A DNA stretch of 64,000 nucleotides from Erinaceus europaeus (taxonomy: Eukaryota; Chordata; Mammalia; Eulipotyphla; Erinaceidae), in assembly GCF_950295315.1 (NCBI RefSeq), contig NC_080179.1, forward strand, positions 73,365,174-73,429,173. The letters run 5' to 3'. Under the pieces are notes generated by a model. It searched no databases. It was not told the DNA's origin and saw nothing but the letters and a program-made list of their open reading frames with translations. The position numbers were made by a program, and so were the translations under genes. Shown here piece by piece: positions 34,201-45,416 of this stretch. How positions within the stretch are numbered: position 1 is the stretch's first letter; each line of letters begins with the position of its first letter.

Positions 34201-34245
34201 ATGAATGTATGAATGTATGAATGAATGAATGAATGAACAAACGAA
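34199..34245 (+). repeat. (GAAT)n microsatellite
   Basis: Alternating TGAATGAATG and TATGAATG units forming the tail of the SINE-E, ending in AACAAACGAACAG. Confidence 0.9.
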
Positions 34246-34712
34246 CAGATAGGAGGAAGGGATATACAGTATTTTAGTGTCCAGAAAGAAAAGCTTTAGC
34301 CTCTTTGAACTGGCTGTCTGTCGGCTTGCCTATGAGATCTCAGCATTTATTTTTCAGTACTTTCTCTGTGCTAAGGGTTTACTTTCTGACTCATGGTCCT
34401 GAATCAGCAGTTCCCTAGAAATGGCTCCAATCCTTCCATTTTTGGCAACACGAGTTAGAGAGCGCGGAGAGAAAATGATGTAACTTCTCTGTGTGTGTGT
34501 ATTTATTCAGATCGGCATTATTGGTTCCAAAACGTGTTTTGCCATGTGTTCTTTGCTACTTTGTTTTTGCTTTGCTCTATATTTCTCCCAGTGACCTTTC
34601 TTTGAATATGCTTCTTAACACTCCAGTTTTCAGATTTGCACACTGAATGTGAAACTGTGGTAAATTTATATGACTTATTCTATTTAGTTAAGATTTGAAT
34701 ATTTTAGGGTCC
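34246..34712. other. Intron 2, unique sequence
   Basis: No gene or repeat recognised. Confidence 0.5.
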
Positions 34713-34880
34713 AAGAAGATAGACCAGCCTATTGTAGCACTCATTTGCAGGCATGAGGCCCCAGGAGTTACAGATTCAATCTCTAGCACACTTTATACCA
34801 GAGCTGGAATACTGTTCAGTTCCCTCCCCCTCCCTCTCTCCTTTATCATTCTCTCACAATAAAAAAAAATATATTAAAAA
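34713..34880 (+). mobile_element. SINE-C/E copy
   Basis: GAAGATAGACCAGCCTATTG head, ATTCAATCTCTAGCACAC, ACCAGAGCTGGAATACTG, CT-rich part and A-rich tail. Confidence 0.7.
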
Positions 34881-35127
34881 CAAAATTTAGATATTGTGTA
34901 GCATGTAAGTTGCAGAGTAATAGTCCAAAAATCATTTACTTTTTCAAAAGTTCAGGTACCTCAAGTTTTTAAGCCCAATTTGCTAAAATCAACAGATTTC
35001 TGGTTTAGACTTTTAGCATCTACCCTATACTGAAGGTCTGTTGTTTCTAATTCAGTTACTGAATACTGTTGAATTTCAGTCTAAGAAGCCAAAATTAGAT
35101 AATATTTAAAATATGTCTAAATGTAGC

Positions 35128-35330
35128 TTTTATCATTTTATTGAGGGGTTGGCAGATTATAGTACAATTGTTGGCACATGGGTATATCTCTCAGCTTCCT
35201 ACAGTCTCTCTCACCCCCAGTTTCCATCCGTCACCATCAGGTACCAGGCCCCAATGTCATCTCCGTCCCCTCCTTTTCCCTCCTTCCCCAGTCTTTTGCT
35301 TTGGTGCAATATGTCTAAAATTATTAAAGG
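35128..35330 (-). mobile_element. L1-like 3' UTR fragment
   Basis: Begins TTATCATTTTATTGAGGGG and continues with TCTCACCCCCAGTTTCCATC and TCCCCAGTCTTTTGC, the pattern of an antisense L1 3' end like that at 17937. Diverged. Confidence 0.55.
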
Positions 35331-36245
35331 AAGGAGCCTAATATTCTGCTTGGCCAGTAGAATGGTGCAGAAGCTAGTTAAAGTGTTGTGTTTGACTTGA
35401 ACAGATCATTTAATTATATATGCCTGGTGTGATTACATCTTCCCTGACTTGAATTGCTTAGTAAATCTAATATAAAACTTTCAGCTCCAAGGAATCATAT
35501 CTCTTCTGTTTCTCTACTGGGGAAACCACAATATTATCAGAACCAGGAAAAGTTGAGAGGAAGAGAGAAATGAAAAAAGACCCAGTTATGATTTTTTAGA
35601 TTTATCCATCACCCAATTAAATCTTAGCATTGCAATGACAACATTATAAAGATAAAATGCACCTTAGTAATAATCTAATTAAAGACCCTCCATTTTACAT
35701 AAGTGGAAACTATGGTTCTGTGAAATGAAACTATCTGTTCATCTTCCCAGAACCAGGTGGAATCGTGTGGTGTGTGTTTTTCTGCTTTGAGTCTCATTTA
35801 TTTCTCTCCTTTAAAACAATTTCGAAGATAGAGACTGTATTTTGCCAAGACAGGTCAGCGATCATTTCTATTACTAGGGTCTGGGTGTTAAATACAAAGT
35901 TTTGGCTATCTCAATGAATGGAAGGGAAGACCAATCAATTAACGTGTTATCAATCAGCCTTGTCTTGATAACATTTGCAAAGTCCTTTTTCTAGGCAGAT
36001 ACAATAAGAGGGGTAGTTACTGGGGAATCCATGTTTTCAATATCTATCTATTAAAGGTCAGACACTGAGTACACAGTGGTGAATAAGCAAGTTCAAAGGT
36101 CATAAACATCAGATCTCAGAATGCAGTGAGGAGTAAAAACACCTGTAGGGGCTGAGCGTAATGTAAACTGAATAGTAGGCCCTGATACGCATGCATTCAT
36201 GGAGACCCCAGCTAAAACTCAGAACGAGTAAGTGCGGCTTAGCCA
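35331..36245. other. Intron 2, unique sequence
   Basis: No gene recognised. 36130-36245 may be an old retroposon ending in the A run at 36247-36264. Confidence 0.5.
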
Positions 36246-36305
36246 TGCCAAAAAAAAAAAAAAAGGCAGGAAGAGAATTGGAAGAGCTCATGCAGTTGGG
36301 AGACC

Positions 36306-36452
36306 CACAGAGAAATGGAGAGAGGAGGGGAAGACAGACAGAGAGAGGGAGAGAAAGACAGACACCTGCAGACCTGCTTCACCGCCTGGGAAGCGACTCC
36401 CCTGCGTTTTGTACCACTTGCGCTCAACCAGCTGTGCTATCGCCTGACTCCC
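36306..36452 (-). mobile_element. SINE-B copy, truncated and internally deleted
   Basis: Keeps the CAGAGAAATGGAGAGAGGAG body and a head reading TGGGAGTCAGGCGATAGCAC on the minus strand, but lacks the CAA/ATT tail and part of the middle (core jumps from CCCCTGCG to TTTTGTACC). Confidence 0.85.
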
Positions 36453-36729
36453 ACCCTTTCAAGAGCAACATGAATTTTTACTTATTTTGCTTTCAGTGAA
36501 TCTTCCCCTACATGCTGGCCAAAATGGCGATGCTTCTCCAGACACCCGCTAGCAGACATTATCATCTCCTGTCTGAGCTGCGGCTACATCCCTCTAAGTG
36601 ATCTACTCAGCTTTAGTTCTGCTCCTTTTAATACTACCTTCAAACTTAACCTGAGTTATTTTCTTCCAAAAATACAAAAAAAAATGACAAAAAAAGTTGT
36701 CTTTTTGTTTTTTTTCTCCTCTTTCTGAT

Positions 36730-36853
36730 TTCAATATCGCTTTATCGAGGGAAGTTATAGGACCGTTGTTGTCATGAGGGTACATCTCCCTGTCTGCTCA
36801 AGGTGAGAATCAGTATATTTCACCGCCAACCAAACCATCATCCTTTCCTACCG
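36730..36853 (-). mobile_element. L1-like 3' UTR fragment
   Basis: TTTCAATATCGCTTTATCGA and CGTTGTTGTCATGAGGGTAC resemble the antisense L1-like 3' end, repeated weakly at 40450-40530. Confidence 0.5.
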
Positions 36854-36871
36854 TAAGAATTTAAGACCCCA

Positions 36872-37124
36872 GGAGTGGAGCAGTAGCGCAGCGGGTTAAG
36901 CGCAGGCGGCGCAAAGCGCAGGGACCGGCGTCAGGATCCCGGTTCGAGCCCCCGGCTCCCCACCTGCAGGGGAGTCGCTTCCCAGGCGGTGCAGCAGGTC
37001 TGCAGGTGTCTGTCTTTCTCTCCCCCTCTCTGTCTTCCCCTCCTCTCTCCATTTCTCTCTGTCCTGTCCAACAACAACAATAAAACAACAAGGGTAACAA
37101 AAGGGGATAAATAAAATTTAAAAA
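36872..37124 (+). mobile_element. SINE-B copy, young and full-length
   Basis: Best-preserved B copy. A box TAGCGCAGCGGG at 36884-36895 fits the tRNA consensus TRGCNNAGYNGG at every position, and the B box GGTTCGAGCCC is at 36941-36951, so its internal Pol III promoter looks intact. Many CpGs remain. A perfect 17-base duplication AAGAATTTAAGACCCCA (36855-36871 and 37125-37141) marks a recent insertion. Confidence 0.97.
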
Positions 37125-37141
37125 AAGAATTTAAGACCCCA

Positions 37142-37535
37142 AATTCCCCTTAGTGCCACTTACTGTCCCCAAAGTTCCCAAGTCTGCTGGGGTAGACTAC
37201 AGTTCACTGAGGATTCAAGAGTTGTCATTATTAACAATGAAATGTCAACCCACAAATGACCTAAAAGTGCTACAACTCCCAGTCTTTTCCACGCCCTGGC
37301 CCCACTACTCACTCCTCTACCTTTTTTGTCATGTAAGCTTTACTGCTAACCCTGAGATGCCATTAAGCTCCTTCAAGATAGTGAATTATCTGTGCCTGCT
37401 ATACTGTGGAAAATATACTCAGTAGGAAAATATTTTTTACATAACCATTATGTTATCTCTCCAGCCCACTAAATGAATTCTTCTTCATTCAGGTTGCTGA
37501 GCCAAGGTTGACGCTTGATTTCAGCGCTCTGGGCC
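37142..37535. other. Intron 2, unique sequence with a SINE-C remnant
   Basis: 37430-37466 reads as the head of a minus-strand SINE-C (ATAACCATTATGTTATCTCT). Otherwise nothing recognised. Confidence 0.5.
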
Positions 37536-37539
37536 ATAT

Positions 37540-37690
37540 TTTCATTCAGATAGAGACACATAGAGTCAGGGGGAGACACCAGATTGCTGGGAACTCCTTT
37601 AACGCCATAGTACCTCCCATTTGGTGCTGGAGCTGGAGCCTGGAAGGCACACAGCCAGCCTACTTGGTGAGCTGTGCCACAGCTCTAAAT
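37540..37690 (-). mobile_element. Old tRNA-derived SINE fragment
   Basis: Minus-strand GA-rich body (CAGATAGAGACACATAGAGT) and head-like end, too diverged to assign to one family. Confidence 0.45.
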
Positions 37691-37962
37691 AAAATCAATT
37701 TAAATTATATCAATTTACTTTCTTTCTTGTTCCAAAGGGGGCAATGCTGAACACGAATTATGATGAAATGAGAAAGTGCCATATACCATAGTTATTTACT
37801 TTACTTTTTATTATCTACTTTTTATTTATTTTCATTGCCCAGAGGCCTTAAACCATTAGACCTTTATCTAATAATAACATTCTCCTTAAAAAAAAAACTG
37901 GAGTAACTTCTTTCTTTTTCATGTGTGTGTGTGTGTATGTGTGTAATATCTGGGTTAACTAG

Positions 37963-38139
37963 AAAAGATATATATATATATATATATATATATATCTTTT
38001 AAAAGATATATATATATATAAGATATATATATATATCTTAATATATATAAGATATATATATTAAGATATATATTATATATATTAAGATATATATATATAT
38101 CTTATATATATAAGATATATATATATCTTTTAAAAGATA

Positions 38140-38172
<33 letters not shown>
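37963..38172. repeat. Palindromic AT repeat (TA)n with AAAAGATAT/ATATCTTTT arms
   Basis: About 210 bases of TA runs punctuated by AAGATAT and ATATCTT. Two copies of the 18-base perfect palindrome ATATCTTTTAAAAGATAT lie at 37992-38009 and 38123-38140, and many shorter inverted repeats connect them. A (GT)n tract sits just upstream at 37923-37944. Confidence 0.95.
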
Positions 38173-38314
38173 GGAGAAAGAGAGAGAAACCATAGGACCA
38201 GAGGTTCCTCTGATTTGTGGTATTCCCATGTGGTGCTGGGGTTCATTCACTATTAGGCTACATTCATGACAAGCCAAGCACCCTTACCCAATGAATTGCC
38301 TCTCCAGCCCTGAA
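38173..38314 (-). mobile_element. SINE-F copy
   Basis: Minus strand: GTGGTGCTGGGGTTCATTCA and a head reading GGCTGGAGAGGCAATTCATT. A further tRNA-like type, seen again at 61538. Confidence 0.6.
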
Positions 38315-38348
38315 ATTTGTTTAAACTTACGATGAGAGTGTAACTTTA

Positions 38349-38560
38349 GGCTGGGTAGTGGCATAACCAGTAAACTACAGTCATTACAGTCCACAAGGAC
38401 CTAGGTTCAAGACCTCTGTCCCCACTTGTAGGAGGAAGCTTCATGACTGATGAAGCAGTGCTACAGGTGTCTCTCTTTCCTTCTCTCCCTGTCCCCTCTC
38501 AATTTCTCTCTGTCTCTATCCAGAGTAAGTATAGAATATAAAAGCCAAATGAATAAAAAA
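38349..38560 (+). mobile_element. SINE-A copy
   Basis: Complete A-type with a perfect 12-base duplication AGTGTAACTTTA at 38337-38348 and 38561-38572. Confidence 0.95.
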
Positions 38561-38572
38561 AGTGTAACTTTA

Positions 38573-39380
38573 TTCAAAAGCTATCACTTCCAGTATTTAT
38601 AGGATAGCGTAGTTCCTTCCTGTCATTTCTCAAATTAAAAGTTTGGTTATACTGAAAAATTCTGGAGTGAAGAGGTTATGCATGGCATTAACCTGTAAAA
38701 AAATGGCATTGGGAAGGCCTGCAACCAAATGACCTGATACTTTGATTACAAGATAAAAGTGCTGAGCCAGAATCCAGTTCTGCCTCTAAATGTTCATATT
38801 GTTTTTGCCAGAATATTTAATAAATATGCATTAGTGGATAAGCTTTTGTTTTTTTACAGTAAATATATAGCACTGCTTGTCTTGGTTAATGGTAAGTCAA
38901 AGGGAAATTAGTATTTTATGAAAATGATCAAGTGCCAGAATAGGTCTAATATGATTTTGATAAATGAAAGAGAGTTAAATATAGTTTTACCATTTACTTT
39001 TATTTGCATTTCATTTATGTTGCTATTTCTCAAATAATTTTCTTTAGGCCTTCAGAGCCTATCAAAATTTTAATAGCTGGTGTCTCTTTATATTTATTTT
39101 TAGTAAAAGTGCAACTCTGATTCTTCTTCAAAACCTCTTTTTTTTTAATTATAGTGCAGTTAATAGCCAGTTTTAAAAAAATTATGTTCTTGAGAAAAAA
39201 AAATTTACAGCCATATAAGTATCTGGGCTATTTTTCTACTAAGAAAAATAACTGAAAAAACACATATCCTCAAAACATCTGTGTTTCTCCAACAAGCTTC
39301 TTCTCTGTTAATTTACTGCAGTTTTGACTTCACTTACTGAGAATCTATATGGTTGGTTCCTGGAAATGTCACCTTTAGTA
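38573..39380. other. Intron 2, unique AT-rich sequence
   Basis: No gene or repeat family recognised. Confidence 0.55.
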
Positions 39381-39411
39381 AAAAAAAAAAAAAGAAAGAA
39401 AGAAAGAAAGA
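39381..39411 (+). repeat. (A)n(GAAA)n
   Basis: About 14 A then five GAAA units. Confidence 0.9.
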
Positions 39412-39513
39412 CAGCATATTTGCAAACCTTTAGGATCAGACATGAAAAGTCCTTTTATATACATTACCACAATGCTATTTCCCCAACCTGTTGCATATTT
39501 AAGAAATACTTCT

Positions 39514-39880
39514 GGGGGGGGGGGGGGGGTCGGACGGTGGCGCAGTGGGTTAAGCGCATGTGGCGCAAAGTGCAGGGACCCGCGTAAGCATCCAGGTTCG
39601 AGCCCCCGGCTCCCCACCTGCAGGGGAGTCGCTTCACATGAGGTGAAGCAGGTCTGCAGGTGTCTGTCTTTCTCTCCCCCTCTCTGTCTTCCCCTCCTCT
39701 CTCCATTTCTCTCTGTCCTATCCAACAACGAACAACATCAACAATGGCAATAATAATAACCACAAGGAGGCTACAACAACAAGGGCAACAAAAGGGGGGA
39801 AAATGGCCTCCAGGAGCGGTGGATTCATGGTGCAGGCACCGCGCCCAGCAGTAACCCTGGAGGGAAAAAAAATATATATG
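39514..39880 (+). mobile_element. SINE-B copy with 5' poly-G and extended module
   Basis: A run of 16 G replaces the usual GGGAG start and leads into TCGGACGGTGGCGCAGTGGG. The element is otherwise complete, including the GGAGCGGTGGATTCATGG module and AACCCTGGAGGGAAAAAAAA end. Confidence 0.93.
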
Positions 39881-40796
39881 TCTGATGTTAAAGGAGCTTA
39901 AGCTATTAAATTTGATGGAATATATCAAGTAGGAACAGGAATAGGATTAACTGGTTATCAGGTCCAGGTGCCATGTTTACTCTGAGCAACTGTGGTCCAT
40001 TTGACAAACTTTAATTATCCTCATTTCAGAGATGAAGGTAAAAATTACTTCTATATTTTTTGAAGATGGGTAGGGTTGCTTAATGTAACTCATTTTTTAA
40101 AGAATTCTAATAATGTGTTAACATGTGTAATGTATATCAATTTTCTCAGACTGATTCTTTAAATGTATTTATCCAGGTCAGACCTCTATGTGAAATTGAA
40201 ATTTTATTATGAACCACTGGAACTGAAGTCTTTCTGTGTTTCAGTAGGTTTTTAATTGTGTCACTTTTGCATGACTAGAATAAAATAAAAGTTGAATTGC
40301 TCTATGCCCGCTTGCAAGGATTACAACCAAAATTATAGTTTCTACAATTGGCTTTGCTACCTCCACACAGGAATTTCCGCAGCCTCTTAGTTTTAAACGC
40401 CACAAGATGTTGTACCGTATTAACAATACTCGGGGTTTGCTGTTCTTTTCCAGCCTTGGTTTCACTTTATTGAGAAATGTTGGTATATAAGATTATTGTT
40501 GTCACAAGAGTATGTCTCACATTTACAGGATTTATTATTATTTTTTTTTGGTTTGCAAGTAAATTTTAAATATTTATTTGTTGGTTTATTTTTGTTGTCA
40601 GGGTAAGGGGGGGGTTTGATCAAGTAAACCATGATCACTTAAATTCCTGTTACCAGTTCAGTGAACCTAAATGTGGTACTCACTATTCAGAATAGCCTTC
40701 TTAGACCTTAGTTTATCAACTGTATTTTGAACTCCTAACAGACAAAAGCTTCTTTTTTGTTCCTACTACATTATGTTTTTGAAATTTTGTTTTCAA
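39881..40796. other. Intron 2, mostly unique sequence
   Basis: 40450-40530 weakly resembles the L1-like 3' UTR fragments at 35128 and 36730. Nothing else recognised. Confidence 0.5.
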
Positions 40797-41003
40797 GGGC
40801 CGGGCAGTGTCACACCCAGTGAAACACATGCTCCCAAGCTCCCAGGGCTCAAGACCTCTCGGTCCTCACCTCAGATGAGAAAGCTTCATAAGTGAAGCAG
40901 GTCTGCAGGTGTCTCTCTGTCTCTCTTCCTCTCTGTCTTCCCCTTCGCTCTTAATTTCTCTCTGCACTTATCCAGTAAATGAATAAATAAATTAAATTTT
41001 CTA
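40797..41003 (+). mobile_element. SINE-A/B-like copy
   Basis: GGGCCGGGCAGTGTCACACC head, CAGGGCTCAAGACC, CAGGTCTGCAGGTGTCTCTC and TATCCAGTAAATGAATAAAT tail. Confidence 0.8.
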
Positions 41004-41677
41004 AAGCTATCATATGAAAAAAAAACATTAAACAACGAAATTTTTTCAACATCGTCACCATCTGATGAACTATCACCGATGAAATATATTGTCCTATAAT
41101 AGCTGTTGTAGTTCATCGTGACCCAAACTCCACCTGCATCCCTGCTCTCCTGCCGCTGCCTCTCACAATTTTCTTTCCCACAGGTATTATGACAACTAAC
41201 TACAACTGTAGGCTTCACCTCAGAGCTCTAAGAAAATAAAGGGGAGAGAGGCCTACGGGGATTTTATGGAGAGTCTACCCTGTTGTATCCAGGAAAGGGC
41301 CCTTTCTAGAAATTCTCTCTCCTGTCCCAATGTTCTCATCCTACTCTCTTGTCCATCAGAGAGAGAGTTGTAGAAACTGAGCATCTTCATTTTATTTGAT
41401 GCCCTTATTTTTTATAGTGAGGGTGAGAAAGAGAGAAGACATTAAAGTATCACTTCATAACTGTATGTATTGCTGAGGGTCGACCACAGTGAACTGAGTG
41501 AGTTTGTATGTGCATAATTTCTTCTTATTAAATGTGGGGTGTTGGGGGGATGAGAGAGAGGGAGGGAGATGAGGGAATGAATCTTAGAAAAGAGGAAACC
41601 TTTTTTTAGTTACATTTTAAAAGTTATACTTATAAAGCAATATATCAAAAATCATTGTTTTGAAATAAAATGTCTCC
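41004..41677. other. Intron 2, unique sequence
   Basis: 41395-41515 may be an old minus-strand SINE. A GA-rich patch at 41547-41573. No gene recognised. Confidence 0.5.
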
Positions 41678-41808
41678 TGGGCTGGGGAGATAGTATAATG
41701 ACTATACAAAAGACTTTCAAACCTTTGGCTCTGAGGTCCCAGGTTCAATCCCCAGCACTACCATAAACAAGAGCTAAACAGTGCTCTGGTTTAAAAAAAA
41801 AAAAATCA
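41678..41808 (+). mobile_element. SINE-C copy
   Basis: GGGCTGGGGAGATAGTATAA, GTCCCAGGTTCAATCCCCAG, CACTACCATAAACAAGAGCT and a 13-base A tail. Confidence 0.92.
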
Positions 41809-42128
41809 AAGAAACAAATGTAAGAGTTTCATGTCTTTTCTGTAAAAGTTGACTTTTTTTTTTGTAGGAAGTATTAGTGGTAAAAAATGTTGAACTTATC
41901 CAGTCAACTTACGTTTATTTTTAACATGTAATAAGACTGAGGTCTGAGGAAAAAAGAGCAGCATCGTATCCTAAATGGCTTTCCAGACCTCACACTCAGT
42001 GATCCTATAACATTTATAGAAATCAGTAACTATATATTCTTCTTATCTTTGTATTCATATAGGGAGCTCCTCCACCACCACCCAAACATATTTTAGTTTT
42101 GAGTTTCATCAGGCATTAAAAATGAAAA

Positions 42129-42420
42129 ATAGGGAGTGGGACAGTAATGCAGCAAGTTAAGCGCACGTTGCGCAAAGCGCAAGGACCTGCATAAGGATCC
42201 TGGTTCCAGGCCCTGGCTCCCCACCTGCAGGGGAGTCTCGCTTCACAGGCGGTGAAGCAGGTCTGCAGGTGTCTGTCTTTCTTTCCTCCTCTCTGTCTTC
42301 CCCTCCTCTCTCCATTTCTCTCTGTCCTATCCAACAACGACATCAGTAACTACAACAATAATAACTACAACAATAAAACAAGGGCAACAAAAGGGAATAC
42401 ATTTTCAAAAAATTTTAAAA
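42129..42420 (+). mobile_element. SINE-B copy
   Basis: Full-length B; a possible duplication CATTAAAAA at 42112-42120 and about 42422-42432. Confidence 0.92.
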
Positions 42421-42435
42421 AACATTAAAAAATCT

Positions 42436-42925
42436 TTTTAAAAGATTTGTTAATAAATTGAATAAATTCTGCATTAAAATAAAGTATAAAAAGAATAACT
42501 TATTTTTTCAAAAAAGAGGAAGGACTTAAGTTATTCAGTCTCTTTCATGTGAGTCACATACTAATAGCAGAATGTGGACTAAAGAAGAAAGTTATGACTA
42601 ACTGACCTCAGGAGAATCAGAAGTAACCTACCTTTTACATGTCCATGTCTCAATTTACATTTTGTGAGATAAGTCCCAATACCAACCTAAGAGGTTAAAA
42701 AGTGCTAGTAATTTACCTCATTCAATTTTCCTGTTATTGTGAACTTCATTTATAAAAATTATTTTTGTACTTTTTTATTCTGTATATCCATATATAGTCT
42801 GTATGTGCATATATATTCTAAATATGCATATATATGTGTGTGTATATGTGTGTGTACATCTATAGGTATATATATTCTAGAAATTCCAGGACTTGTTTGT
42901 TACAATAGAATTTGTCACTTTCTAG
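42436..42925. other. Intron 2, unique sequence with TA/GT-rich patch
   Basis: A mixed TATATG/TGTGTA low-complexity patch at 42781-42877. No gene recognised. Confidence 0.6.
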
Positions 42926-43860
42926 GGATTGGGCGGTAGCGCAGCGGGTTAAGCACAAAGTGCAAGGATCCTGATTCAAGCCCCTGGCTCTCCGCCTGTG
43001 GGGTGGGGTTGGGGGTCATTTCCAAGGTGGTAAAGCAGGTCTGCAAGTGTCTGTCTTTCTCTCCCCCTCTCTGTTTTCCCCTCCTCCCTTGATTTTTCTC
43101 TGCCCTATCCAACAACAGCAGCAATAATAACAAAAGCCATGACATCATCTCGCCAGACAATAACTTGGATCCACCTGCACATCAGGTTTCAGGATCAGGG
43201 GAAAAAAAACAGTAGTATAGCCACAGGCTCTTTGGAATATAACTAAAATACGCCTACTAGCTATCTACAAAATGGAGGCCTCCCTCCCCAACTCTTCATC
43301 TGCACTACTCCAGCCTTTAGGTTCATGATTAGTCAAAAATTTAATTGGCTTTGTATGTTAACTCTCTTTTCAGCTACCAGGTTCCAGATGCTAGCATGAT
43401 GCCAACCAGGCTTCCCTGGACAGACAACCCCACCAATGTGTCCTGGTGCTCCGATTCCCCAGGACCCTGCCCCACTAGGGAAAGAGAGAGGCAGGCTGGG
43501 AGTATGGATTCACCAGTCAACGCCCATGTTCAGCGGGGAAGCAATTACAGAAGCCAGACCTTCCACCTTCTGCATCCCACAATGACCTTGGGTCCATACT
43601 CCCAGAGGGATAAAGAATAGGAAAGCTATCAGGGGAGGGGATGGGATACAGAGTTCTGGTGGTGGGAATTGTGTGGAGTTGTACCCCTCTTATCCTATGG
43701 TTTTTTCAGTGTTTCCTTTTTATAAGTAAAATAAAATAAATTTTAAAATAATAATAATAAAAACAAAGTCAGCAAAAGTGGGAAAAAATGGCCTCCAGGA
43801 GCAGTGGATTCATAGTGCAGGCACTGAGTCCCAGCAATAACCCTGGAGGCAAAAGAAAAA
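42926..43860 (+). mobile_element. SINE-B copy split by a family-L insertion
   Basis: Left part 42926-43137 (head GGGCGGTAGCGCAGCGGGTT to CAATAATAACAAAAGCC) and right part 43746-43860 (CAAAGTCAGCAAAAGTGGG, GGAGCAGTGGATTCATAGTG, AACCCTGGAGGCAAAAG). The left part lacks some of the head-to-core sequence. Confidence 0.88.
43140..43745 (+). mobile_element. Family-L (L1-like 3' end) insertion inside SINE-B
   Basis: About 600 bases ending in TTTCCTTTTTATAAGTAAAA and an A/T-rich tail. It shares with the minus-strand copy at 50836 the blocks CCAGGTTCCAGATGCTA, CAGAAGCCAGACCTTCCAC, GAGGGATAAAGAATAGGAAA and TGGTGGTGGGAATTGTGTGG. No intact protein frame. It lies inside a SINE-B, so it inserted later. Confidence 0.8.
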
Positions 43861-44478
43861 AAAGAAAAGAAAAAGAATTTGTCTCTTTCCTAATTAGTAG
43901 TATTTACACATTTTCCTTTTTCTCATCCCTTGCTTTCATGAGTTGAAACTTCACACATTCACTCATACTAGATAAATGAAAAATAACAAGGAAGACTTTA
44001 AAAAATGTTTTAAAAAAATCTCACAGGGTCATATTTAAAACAAACTTAAAAATAAGTTTGGTTTTAATCACTGTTTCCCCCCCTTGCATTACCACTTGTG
44101 TAAGTTTTCATGAACAAAATACCACGCTGGAATCTGAGTAACTCATTGGTTTCTTGTCTCTGCCTTCCTTGTGTTGGTTCACTGGCTGCCCATCAGAATT
44201 CCGTGTGGAGTACTGGTCCTTCTGAAAACAGTCTGGAAAGAGATCATTCAAAGGCATGTATTACTTACAGCTCACTTGAAAGGAAGAGAGATTAATCAGA
44301 GACGGAAAGTACAAAATCACATGTAGCTGTTATCAGTGATTTCTCTTCAGAATGGAAAATAAACCAGATGTTTAAAACACTTCTAGGAAAAAGAACAACC
44401 CTTTTAAAAGTAAACAGTTAAAAACTTTAGTATGGATTTTTGTTGTTGTTGTTCATTTTTACTTCTGATTTAATAATG
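43861..44478. other. Intron 2, unique sequence
   Basis: No gene or repeat recognised. Confidence 0.5.
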
Positions 44479-44930
44479 GCTTACGAGACCAATGCACCAC
44501 ACCACCTCCAAAGGTTTCCACTCCAGATGACTTACATCTCACAAAGTTTAAGAGAAAATTTGACTACTCTTATTTATTTTGCAAGTTCCTGTATTTTAAT
44601 TATCTATATTCCACAAATAAGCAAGACACTCAATAGTTGTCTTTAACCTCCCTATTTACTTCACTAAGTGGAATCCCCTCCAATTCTATCCACTTTGTCT
44701 AGAAAGATGTCAGCTCCTCTTTTTAAAATGCAGTCGTATTCTAGTAAGTGTATATCACATAACTTCTTTATCCAGGTAGTGGGCATTGTGAATGAAGCAG
44801 CTATGGACATAAAAATGCATATGTTAAACAAATAATAATAATACCTTATGACCCAGCAGTGCCGCTCTTAGGCGTATAGCCAAAGGACATGGAAACACTA
44901 ATTCAAAGGGACATGTCACCCCTATTATTT
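44479..44930 (-). mobile_element. L1 3' end with inverted 5' segment
   Basis: 44479-44828 is antisense L1 (TTACTTCACTAAGTGGAATC; TTCTTTATCCAGGTAGTGGG). 44840-44930 is sense L1 (TTATGACCCAGCAGTGCCGC, GGCGTATAGCCAAAGGACAT). In the L1 consensus the second block lies just 5' of the first, so the orientation switch is an internal inversion typical of twin priming. Confidence 0.75.
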
Positions 44931-45154
44931 ATTTTTAAATCAGCTGTTTGTTTTTCAAAATTTGCTTTCCACTCTATAGACTTAGATACTAAACCACATA
45001 GTTAAGCTGTGATAAGAACTCCTTGTGAGAAGTTATTGTCTATATTTTTATGAATCAAAGAATGAAACTTTTTTTTAAGGTAAGTATTGGAATTGACAAT
45101 CTATCCTTAAATCCAACTGATATTTTACTCTATAGTAATTACAGATTCATAATA

Positions 45155-45300
45155 ACTCAAAGTAGGGTATTTACTTTGCCAGGCACAGGGCTTAGCTTCA
45201 ATCCCCAGCATCTAATGGGGGTACCACAAGCCTGAGGGAAGCTCCAGTGCTGTTGTCTCTCCCCTTCTGTTTCTGTCTCTATCCATCTAAAAAACATTTA
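45155..45300 (+). mobile_element. Old tRNA-derived SINE
   Basis: GCTTCAATCCCCAGCATCTA as B-box region, GGGAAGCTCCAGTGCTGTTG and a CT-rich end to TCTATCCATCTAAAAAAC. Confidence 0.55.
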
Positions 45301-45416
45301 ACACAGAGCAGAGAGATTTGGGCAAAGTGCACACACCCAGAAAAAAAAAAAAACATAACTTTTTTCTAAACTGATCTTAAGCATTTTGCTTTTCATCAAT
45401 ATAGAATAAATTTTTT

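Noticed and set aside
36872..36960. A tRNA gene suggested by good A and B boxes
   Set aside because: The sequence cannot form a tRNA cloverleaf of normal length and belongs to a dispersed SINE with body, tail and target duplication.
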